DNA of 64,000 nt from assembly GCA_964036315.1 (NCBI GenBank), contig OZ038517.1, positions 17,697,213-17,761,212 on the forward strand. Direction: 5' to 3'. This DNA comes from Acanthosepion esculentum (taxonomy: Eukaryota > Mollusca > Cephalopoda > Sepiida > Sepiidae). The notes below the pieces were generated by a model. It worked only from the letters and a program-made list of their open reading frames with translations. It was not told the origin of the DNA and ran no database searches. The translations under genes were made by a program, and so were the position numbers. Below are positions 56,385 to 64,000 of this stretch, piece by piece (positions within the stretch are counted from its first letter, which is position 1; each line of letters opens with the position of its first letter).

Positions 56385-56630
56385 TACTCATTTAAAATAC
56401 TCAATTAAAATACTCAATTAAAATACTCATTTAAATACTCATTAAAATACTCATTTAACTTCTCATTAAAATACTCATTTAAAATATTTAATTAAAATAC
56501 TTATTTAAATACTCATTTAAAATACTCATTTAAAATACTCATTTAAAATATTTAATTAAAATACTCATTTAAATACTCATTTAAAATACTCATTTAAAAT
56601 ATTTAATTAAAATACTCATTTAAATACATA
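56385..56630. repeat. AT-rich minisatellite, 12-14 bp unit
   Basis: Unit AAAATACTCATTT with variants AAATACTCATTT and AAATATTTAATTA. A larger unit of about 68 bp (ending in AAATATTTAATTAAAATACT) recurs three times. Confidence 0.88.
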
Positions 56631-56739
56631 GATTTTAACCGATCTGCAACACAAATAGCATCATGCATATCACCTCCACCACTTGGGAGAACAGTATTTC
56701 TTATAAATTAGTACATTTATTAGAACAATTAGTTTGGTT

Positions 56740-56780
56740 CAAGGTCCCCCACAAGGTCCCCCACAAGGTCCCCCACAACT
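56740..56780. repeat. 14-bp repeat, three copies
   Basis: CAAGGTCCCCCA repeated three times with AC joints. C-rich in a region that is otherwise AT-rich. Confidence 0.85.
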
Positions 56781-56828
56781 CGTCAATGACGTTCTTCTTC
56801 ATATGGAGTTTCTTTTTCCAAAAAAACC

Positions 56829-57150
56829 TCGTCCCGATTATGACGTAAAACTACATCGGGAATCAAAGCCTCTGATTGGAGGTTGAATGGGCGTGGGACT
56901 ACATCTTAGCTGCTGTAGTTCCCAGACCCAACATGAGCCGGAGTGGTAGCACCTGTTAGCCTCCCAGCTATGGGCAAATCGTGACTCCACCCCCAAAATA
57001 CACAGGCCAACAGCACCTCTTTATAGCAAAATTTTATGATCTACAAACAACAAAACACACCTTTACTCTAAACGTATAAAATTATTAAAGAAATTTTTAA
57101 ATTTCGGCATTAAACAACCCGTAGAATTGTTGATATGCAACTAAACAAAT
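56829..57150 (+). mobile_element. SINE, same type as 7222-7653
   Basis: Head TATGACGTAAAACTACATCG; middle GTAGTTCCCAGACCCAACAT, GGAGTGGTAGCACCTGTTAG and CCCAGCTATGGGCAAA; tail CGGCATTAAACAACCCGTAG then GATATGCAACTAAACAAA. The tail hairpin is damaged on its 3' side (GCAAC for GCCGT). No target duplication found. Confidence 0.78.
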
Positions 57151-57171
57151 GTTTTCGAAAATTCCGGCAGT

Positions 57172-57245
57172 TAAATGCAATTAATACTGCTTTATTAAAA
57201 ACAGAGCATTTACTTAAATAAATTATATCTACAAGCATATAAACA

Positions 57246-57247
<2 letters not shown>
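57172..57247 (+). repeat. Fragment of the tRNA-Ser-like repeat family
   Basis: AACAGAGCATTTACTTAAAT and ATATCTACAAGCATATAAAC match the right arm at 47900-47960. No tRNA-like part. Confidence 0.5.

Positions 57248-57331
<84 letters not shown>
57248..57331. repeat. (TA)n microsatellite
   Basis: Pure TA. Another TA array lies at 57547-57607. Confidence 0.95.
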
Positions 57332-57335
<4 letters not shown>

Positions 57336-57544
57336 GAACCTTATGAGCCAGAGAAATCTACCAGGGTTTCACTTAGGCAGTTTATTCGTATCGTGGTTTT
57401 TTCTTTGGGCCTTGAACCTGTATCTGTGCGATTATTTTCGACAGACTTTCATGTTCCTGGCTCTTTCTTTTTTAAAACTTTTTTCCCTTCGTGATTGATT
57501 TGGCTATTGTTAAATCAAGAATTCGAAGGTTTATACTATAGTTA

Positions 57545-57607
<63 letters not shown>

Positions 57608-57613
<6 letters not shown>

Positions 57614-57798
57614 GAAGAGAGGTACCGCAAACTTTTTGGTTGTAATGTGGATTTTTAAAAAAATATTATTCTTTTATTTTTCATTATGAAAAATAAAGAA
57701 TAATATTATTTTTCATTATGAAAAATAAAGAATAATATCTTTTTAAAAATCCACATTACAACCAAAAAGTTTGCGGTAACTCTCTTCTTTTTAATATA
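57608..57798. mobile_element. Near-perfect foldback, ~90-bp arms
   Basis: TTAAAAAGAAGAGAGGTACC at 57607 and GGTAACTCTCTTCTTTTTAA ending near 57794 are complementary. GCAAACTTTTTGGTTGTAAT and ATTACAACCAAAAAGTTTGC also pair. The centre carries a duplicated TTTTTCATTATGAAAAATAA. TA arrays flank it. It is probably a MITE or palindromic repeat. Confidence 0.8.
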
Positions 57799-57839
57799 CA
57801 CACTTTTCTCTCTTTGGAACCATTATAACCTCTTCATTT

Positions 57840-58335
<496 letters not shown>

Positions 58336-58379
58336 TGTATGCATATACATATAAATGTGTGTCCCTGTCTAAATTGATA

Positions 58380-58780
58380 CTGGCTTCGACCGCGGCCAGC
58401 ATAAATCGGTCAACATAAACATCGCATGAATTATTCAACTGGACAGAGCGAGAGTGGCTATCGTCCGCCTCTACCTGGTCCTGGCCGGTCTGAGATGACC
58501 GGAGTGAATGGAACCATCAATCAGACATCGATTTACGACATTTTCCTTCCCCACCGGAGGGCCCCACCCCTTCGCCGTCTAAAACGAGGACGGCCATCTT
58601 GCAATCCGGTCATTATTTTGAATGGCGGAAAACAAGTTTTGCACATGCGCAATATCTGTGTCTGCATTGCTGCTTGCGGCCTGCTTCGTAATTCAAATAC
58701 TTACTTTTAAAGTAAAGAACATTCTGGCGCTATACATTCTTCTTGTCCATCTAGTGACTTTGGTATCTGAAAACCTGTTA
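58380..58780 (+). other. GC-richer, CpG-containing, low-copy-looking island
   Basis: Composition differs sharply from the surroundings: many CpGs (CGACCGCGGCC, CCGGTCTGAG, CCCCACCGGAGGG). It contains CGGCCATCTTG and AATGGCGGAA, YY1-like words in both orientations, and GCACATGCGCAA, similar to an NRF1 site. Such clusters are typical of TATA-less promoters. An ATG frame of 94 codons lies at 58426-58710. A promoter or first exon is a guess; it could equally be a diverged repeat. Confidence 0.35.
58426..58710 (+). CDS. Hypothetical small ORF in the GC-richer island
   Basis: 94 codons from ATG. N-terminal part [20 protein letters not shown] is proline/glycine-rich; a basic [14 protein letters not shown] segment follows near residues 44-58, then a cysteine-containing end. 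No domain is recognised. No splice or codon-bias evidence could be computed. I keep it only because it is non-repetitive and lies in the one promoter-like stretch of the window. Confidence 0.2.
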   Translation: MNYSTGQSESGYRPPLPGPGRSEMTGVNGTINQTSIYDIFLPHRRAPPLRRLKRGRPSCNPVIILNGGKQVLHMRNICVCIAACGLLRNSNTYF

Positions 58781-58782
58781 GA

Positions 58783-58836
<54 letters not shown>

Positions 58837-58838
58837 GT

Positions 58839-58899
<61 letters not shown>

Positions 58900-58910
58900 G
58901 AAGAGACTGT

Positions 58911-58968
<58 letters not shown>

Positions 58969-58979
58969 GAAGAGACTGT

Positions 58980-59044
<65 letters not shown>

Positions 59045-59066
59045 TAAAGAGACTGTGATAGATAGA
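58783..59066. repeat. (GT)n followed by (GATA)n with spacer
   Basis: GT at 58783-58833, GATA from 58841 broken twice by ATGAAGAGACTGT and once by AAAGAGACTGT. Spacer again of the TGAA...ACTG type. Confidence 0.95.
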
Positions 59067-59577
59067 GAGTGAGAGAGAGAGAGAGAAATTTTACAGGCCG
59101 GTTAATGAAATTCGAAAATTCTAGAAATAAAAAAAACAACAAAATGCTAAAAATATTGACAATATAACTAATAATATTTATTTTATATTGGTTGTACGTT
59201 TGAATAAAAAGCAGCACGAAGAAAAAATTTTAAAGATTTTAAACTGGGAATTTTCGGACACGACTGTGTCCTTTATCAACGAAACAAGAAATATACAATG
59301 AAGTGGAACTCTCTTTTCCGGGGAATTTGTTATTGTTGCTGTGTTTTTCTCGGGGAATTTTTTCATGTGTTGTATTAGTGTAAGAAATTTTATAGATTTG
59401 GTTTTGTAGCTTGGCACCAGTGTACTTGATAATAACTAATGATGGGGTCAAAAGCGTGTGGGACAATGAAGATTGTGGAAAATTTATCTACTCCCTTACT
59501 TCTACAAGACATAAAAAATGTAAGGATGCTGGAAAAACTAAATAAAGCTTTAATTAAATCTTCCTTGTCTGCCCAAA
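59067..59577 (-). other. Possible Penelope-related remnant with hairpin
   Basis: Minus strand 59250-59283 reads TTGATAAAGGACAC-AGTC-GTGTCCGAAAATT: a six-pair stem II and GAAA with a decayed CUGANGA. Frames of 75-84 codons overlap (for example FVDKGHSRVRKFPV) and may be the element's ORF end. The hairpin lies within the frame. Confidence 0.4.
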
Positions 59578-59607
59578 TATATATATACATATATACATAT
59601 ATATATT

Positions 59608-59636
<29 letters not shown>
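59578..59636. repeat. (TA)n with CATA interruptions
   Basis: Short TA array. Confidence 0.9.
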
Positions 59637-59639
<3 letters not shown>

Positions 59640-59712
59640 CGCACAGTGAATGATGGTGTTAATAAATTACTGCTTGAAGCATTATAACAGAGCTATAAAC
59701 TAGATATAAATA

Positions 59713-60077
59713 ACAATAGCTTCATGTCTCGCACATCTCGCCTGTGGAACACCCTTCCCTATTACTGTTTCCCTGACAAATACAATCTCCAACGGTTTAA
59801 GTGTAGCGTCCATTGACATCTCCAGTTGCCATGATCTATCCACTTCACATTCATTTTTCACATTCTCCACATCCTTTCATTTTTCATTCCTATCTGCTCT
59901 CGCTCCGGATCTTTTGTGGCCCCCTTGCCTTGATCGACACACTCTTTCTCTTTCTCCACATCCCCTCCCTTGCCACTCCTATCTGCTCTTCCTCCAACCC
60001 TTCTTTAACCCCTTGCGTGATAGTGGCCTCAAGCCTTGCTTGGGGTGATATGATTAAAAAAAAAAAAAAAAAAAAAA
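59713..60077 (+). pseudogene. 5'-truncated LINE insertion with poly(A) tail
   Basis: Begins in the ORF with SFMSRTSRLWNTLPYYCFPD and KYNLQRFKC, then stop near 59820. The 3' UTR ends CAAGCCTTGCTTGGGGTGAT followed by A21 at 60056-60077. Same family as 34808-35590 and 53862-54367, but on the plus strand and with the clearest poly(A) tail. Confidence 0.8.
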
Positions 60078-60131
60078 TTTTTCTCAATGGTAGAACGGTG
60101 AGGGGAAAAAAAGTATATTTATTCATAGATA

Positions 60132-60755
60132 CAGGGGTTCGACAAAATAATTGGAACAGGTGCAAATTCCACTCCTATATTTCAAGACATATTATATTAA
60201 GAACTTTAACTAAAACTTCGTAATTGCAGGTTATATTTGTTGTAAATACGTTTATTAATCTAATTTACTGTCTTTGGCTTATTTATTTTTAGAATTTAAT
60301 TAAATTTAAGCTAAATTCATCAGACTACTGCGGCCAAAGTGACTGCTGAGTTAAATAATCATCTGAATAGTCCAGTTTCTACTAAAACTGTTCGTCGTGA
60401 GCTCCATAAGTCTGCATATCATGGAAGAGCGACTGTAAGGAAACCTCTTCTCTCCACTCGCAACATTCAAAAGAGGTTGAAGTGGTGCAGAGATCACAAT
60501 GCCTGGTCTGCAGACCAATGGAAGCAAGTCATATTCTCAGACGAGTCCAGTTTTTCTCTTTTCCCAACTTCAAGGCGAGTTTATGTGTGGAGGCAGCCCA
60601 CAGAAGCTTACAACCCTGACTGCCTTCTTCCAACAGTGAAGTATGGAGGTGGATCAGTGATAGTTTGGGCCGCCATATCATGGAAGGAGGACTAACTCTA
60701 TATTAAATAAATCTTCTTTGAATTTAACAAGTGTTTCAATTATTTTGTCCAACGC

Positions 60756-60758
<3 letters not shown>
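60132..60758 (+). mobile_element. Tc1-like deletion derivative with TIRs and TA duplication
   Basis: CAGGGGTTCGACAAAATAAT at 60132 is mirrored as ATTATTTTGTCCAACGCCTG ending at 60758. TA on both sides; the right TA merges with a (TA)n array. Length 627 bp. Confidence 0.9.
60339..60692 (+). pseudogene. Tc1-like transposase, middle part only
   Basis: 118-codon open frame: MTAELNNHLNSPVSTKTVRR (second HTH), IQKRLKWCRDH, then VIFSDESSFSLFP with the first catalytic Asp, and GGGSVIVWAAISW. The first HTH is deleted upstream of 60330. The second and third catalytic residues are deleted downstream of 60690. No internal stop, but the product cannot be a working transposase. Confidence 0.8.

Positions 60759-60761
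<3 letters not shown>

Positions 60762-60835
<74 letters not shown>
60762..60835. repeat. (TA)n-(TG)n microsatellite
   Basis: TA run ending in TG, directly after the Tc1-like element. Confidence 0.95.
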
Positions 60836-60836
<1 letters not shown>

Positions 60837-60910
60837 AAGAAATGTATGTAGTCTTAAAGTGCGCTATATTTATGGGATAAAAGGCTCGATATTAGAGATA
60901 TAGCGTGTGT

Positions 60911-61049
60911 AAATATAAAAGTGAACATAGAAGTCAACACGTAGAGGCGACAGTCTGTTTCATGTTAGATGCAATCGTCAGGCCTGACGATTGCATCTAG
61001 CATGAAACAGACTGTCGCCTCTAAGTGTTGACTTCTATGTTCACTTTTA

Positions 61050-61054
<5 letters not shown>
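60911..61054. repeat. 144-bp palindrome of two hammerhead-like units
   Basis: Arms 60911-60982 and 60983-61054 are inverted copies with no loop and only two differences. Each arm carries CTGACGATTGCATCTAGCAT, GAAAC, AGACTGTC, GCCTC and ends GTTCACTTTTATATTT. Single-arm relatives are at 7.1, 49.2 and 54.5 kb. Confidence 0.88.
60984..61019 (+). ncRNA. Hammerhead-like fold, most complete of its class
   Basis: CTGACGA (60984-60990), T, stem II TGC-ATCTA-GCA (60992-61002), T, GAAA (61004-61007), stem III ACA-GAC-TGT (sharing the last A of GAAA), C at 61016. Stem I is AGGC upstream with GCCT downstream, four pairs. All core bases are present. It departs from the textbook fold by a U-U opposition at the base of stem II. 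Confidence 0.6.
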
Positions 61055-61055
<1 letters not shown>

Positions 61056-61116
<61 letters not shown>

Positions 61117-61117
61117 G

Positions 61118-61167
<50 letters not shown>

Positions 61168-61274
61168 GAAATGGACAAAGTCCGACAATTATTTTTAAGA
61201 CATTTTATGTTTATACATTCTTTTTATACTTAAATATTTGTATCTATAAAAAAAATGTATAAACCTAAAAATGT

Positions 61275-61352
<78 letters not shown>
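61056..61352. repeat. TA arrays with a foldback fragment of the tRNA-Ser-like family
   Basis: TA at 61056-61163 and 61281-61352. Between them 61165-61280 has ATGAAATGGACAAAGTCCGA and an inverted pair GACATTTTATGTTTATACAT / ATGTATAAACCTAAAAATGTC. Confidence 0.8.
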
Positions 61353-61356
<4 letters not shown>

Positions 61357-61474
61357 TGGGAGTTATGACATTATGTAAAGTAATTGACTTCCTTTGTTAA
61401 AAAATAATGAATAGTAGTACTCAGTTTCTGGAGCCTTCCAGAACTTTTCTAGAACCTAACAAAACTAATTTAGC

Positions 61475-61504
61475 CCGATTAAGTCCTAAAGGACGAAACG
61501 CGAC
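61475..61504 (+). ncRNA. Hammerhead-like fold, degenerate
   Basis: CCGATTA in place of CUGANGA, extra A, stem II GTCC-TAAA-GGAC, GAAA, CGCGAC. Two core substitutions make activity unlikely. The preceding 61407-61474 may be the end of a Penelope-like element. Confidence 0.4.
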
Positions 61505-61559
61505 ACAAGAAAATGTTTTTCACTTTATCATACATTTTTACCCAATATATATCATAATC

Positions 61560-61560
<1 letters not shown>

Positions 61561-61634
<74 letters not shown>

Positions 61635-61812
61635 TATTATTATTATTATTATTATTATTATTTTCATTATTTATTAAAGAATATCAAATACTTAAAATTC
61701 TAAGTGTTTAAGATTCTTTAGTTAATAATAATTTTGCTGTCTTTTGAAATAGAGCTCTTCCTGGATCTATATCCTCCTGGAAATTCCATACGATTACCAT
61801 ATTGTATTATTA

Positions 61813-61887
<75 letters not shown>

Positions 61888-61903
61888 ATATTGTATTATT
61901 ACT

Positions 61904-61968
<65 letters not shown>
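61561..61968. repeat. TA arrays, (ATT)n and two short duplicated islands
   Basis: TA at 61561-61631, (TTA)n to 61661, TA at 61817-61885 and 61910-61968. The word CCATATTGTATTATTACT flanks two TA arrays (61797 and 61887), so the array plus flank was duplicated. Confidence 0.9.
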
Positions 61969-62353
<385 letters not shown>

Positions 62354-62624
62354 CCCGCGTAGATGCTTAATCTAATTAGTGTCGAGAGGCGCTGGCCTAA
62401 AATCACTGAATAATGTCAATATTTCAGATAACTCAACGTAAACAAAAACCAAGAGTATTACAATGTTCTTTTCTCAGGGGTAGGAATCCATAGTCTGGGT
62501 TGGGTTGGCATCGCCCTTAGTTGCCAATTTAATGTCAATGGCAGTCTGTCTTTTTTTTTTTTTAATTATATTTCAGCGCACGAGACTTGCATTGAGGAAA
62601 GGCAAATACTGTTTCTCTCTATGT

Positions 62625-64000
62625 GTCCTTGATATATTTGGGCAGGATATGAGAATCCTTCAGAATCTATCCTGGCAAGAAAGGGGGTGAAAGGAAAGGA
62701 TGTGATTTTACACCAGATTTATTCAACCTACACATGGAAGCGATTCTTAGTGAGCTAGAAGTCCTAACAGGATTTTTTTATTGACGGCCACAATCTTAAC
62801 AACATAAGATATGCAGATGAAACAATGCTGACAGCAAACACAGAAAGGAAAATGCAAGAACTGCTACAGAAGCCAGTGAAGGAAAGCGGGAAGAAAGGAC
62901 TAAACAACAACTGCAAGAAAACTGAATACTTGGTTGCTAGCAAAAGGACAGCCCAAAATGCAAATTACAAACCGGGGATGGCAAAATCAAACAAGCACAA
63001 CAATTTAAATATCTGCGAAGTATTTAAATAGAAGGTAGAAAGTTTGACACTGAAAGCCGAAGGAGCATTGGAATACCGAAAGATGTCTTCCAAAAGCTAA
63101 GCAAAGTAATCAGTAACAGGAAAATGTAATTAAAAACAAAGAAATAAGTACTGAACTGTTAAGTAATACCGGTCCTCCAATATTACTGTGAAGAAGAGAC
63201 TTGAATAGGTAAAGGTGTGGTTCTATAGAAGGATGTTGTGGATACGATAAACCAAACATGTGAGCAACGACGAAGTATTAGAAAAATATGGAAACAAAAA
63301 GGACACTTATACTTAACATGAGGAAGAGACAGCTGAAAATTCTGGGGCAGATAATGAGGAAAGAGGGCTTGGAAAATGGGATACTCACAGGACAGACTGA
63401 AGGTAAGACGGACAGAGGAAAACAATGCATAACCTACATAATGAGGAAAGAGGGTTTGGAAAATGTGATACTCACAAGACAGACTGAAGGTAAGGCGGAC
63501 AGAGGAAAACAATGCATAACCTACATAATGAGGAAAGAGGGCTTGGAAAATGTTATACTCACAGGACAGACTGAAGGTAAGGCGGACAGAGGAAAACAAT
63601 GCATAACCTACATAATGAGGAAAGAGGGCTTGGAAAATGTGATACTCACAGGACAGACTGAAGGTAAGGCGGACAGAGGAAAACAATGCATAACCTACAT
63701 AATGAGGAAAGAGGGCTTGGAAAATGTGATACTCACAAGACAGACTGAAGGTAAGGCGGACAGAGGAAAATAATGCATAACGTACATAATGAGGAAAGAG
63801 GGCTTGGAAAATGTGATACTCACAGGACAGACTGAAGACAAGACGGACAGAGGAAAACAATGCATAACCTACCTAGAGAGCTTTGGTAAATGGATGGCGG
63901 AACAAGGTTTAGAAGCGATAGCAAAAATAGAAAATTTCTTAAGCGCTACAAAGGAAATTGTGGAGAGCTATGATCACCAATGTCCTGAAGGGACACGGCA
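62625..64000 (+). pseudogene. LINE ORF2: RT palm to C-terminus, with in-frame repeat, runs off the window
   Basis: Traces of the RT: LDIFGQDMRILQNLSW (62620), VLTPDLFNLHMEAILSELE-like (62710), IRYADETMLTANTERKMQEL (62806), where YADD has become YADE, and CKKTEYLVASKRT. After a broken stretch, a frame from 63288 reads RKRQLKILGQIMRKEGLEN and then repeats a 29-residue module six times. It continues through one TAA (63771-63773, CAA to TAA) to LESFGKWMAEQGLEAI and past the window end. This is the region after the RT in an endonuclease-type LINE. The N-terminal endonuclease is absent. Confidence 0.75.
63354..63875 (+). repeat. 87-bp in-frame tandem repeat, six units
   Basis: ATGAGGAAAGAGGG(C/T)TTGG starts at 63354, 63441, 63528, 63615, 63702 and 63789, exactly every 87 bp. 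Each unit encodes MRKEGLENVILT, a (G/R)QTEGKADRG segment and KQCITYI. The period is a multiple of three, so the LINE frame is kept. Units differ by one to five bases. Confidence 0.93.

Noticed and set aside
60890..61060. Pair of terminal inverted repeats of a DNA transposon
   Set aside because: There is no interior between the arms, and single arms occur elsewhere as units, so an inverted dimer explains it better.
63183..63860. 225-codon minus frame with repeats
   Set aside because: Antisense of the 87-bp LINE repeat. The plus frame matches LINE sequence and continues into a recognisable C-terminus.

Overview
This is repeat-dominated animal DNA. I could not establish any host protein-coding gene. 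The likely source is a mollusc, probably a coleoid cephalopod. That is inferred from the mix of very long (TA)n and (GATA)n arrays, many Tc1/mariner remnants, Penelope-like and non-LTR retrotransposon debris, 5S- and tRNA-headed SINEs with a shared hairpin tail, and very low gene density. The taxonomic call is inference. The repeat families themselves are read from the sequence.

Layout. 1-7.7 kb: SINEs, a 748-bp terminal-inverted-repeat element (1619-2366), two pyrimidine tracts (2690-3400 and 3960-4826), and a ~199-bp tandem repeat split by a SINE with a 9-bp target duplication. 7.7-10.8 kb: CTAT/TA/CT/CA arrays, two Tc1-like fragments, and a LINE 3' end with a zinc finger. 11.7-13.9 kb: a 125-bp satellite made from a LINE 3' end, then three 5S-like monomers at a 140-bp period leading into a SINE. 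14-20.6 kb: a mariner relic, GATA arrays with a solo LTR inside one, an 84-bp higher-order satellite (3 x 28 bp), and an internally deleted Tc1-like element. 21-29.3 kb: repeated LINE reverse-transcriptase fragments, a ~1-kb long-TIR element and a nearly complete mariner (25259-26510). 29.4-33.4 kb: a second 5S multimer SINE and a 2.7-kb purine tract. 33.5-41 kb: TA arrays, LINE copies, a foldback element and two large GATA arrays. 42-52.3 kb: Penelope-like elements (RT motif and GIY-YIG endonuclease), a tRNA-headed SINE carrying a textbook hammerhead ribozyme core, tRNA-Ser-like foldbacks and a mariner. 52.4-64 kb: more mariner/Tc1 deletion derivatives, foldbacks, a 144-bp palindrome, a GC-richer island at 58.4-58.8 kb, and a LINE RT whose C-terminus carries an in-frame 87-bp tandem repeat.

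How the parts relate. Penelope-like elements encode the RT and GIY-YIG nuclease. Their 3' ends, and several short repeats without coding capacity, carry hammerhead-like folds: CUGANGA, a stem II and GAAA. LINE machinery probably moves the SINEs. Tc1/mariner copies often sit directly in (TA)n arrays. GATA arrays at about eight places share the same interrupting motif, so they look like copies of one composite unit and not independent microsatellites.

The most interesting signals are the recurrent hammerhead-like RNA family with compensatory stem changes, the canonical hammerhead inside a tRNA-headed SINE, the tandem-5S SINE heads, and the shared GATA spacer. All alignments here were made by eye. 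No search or folding program was run.
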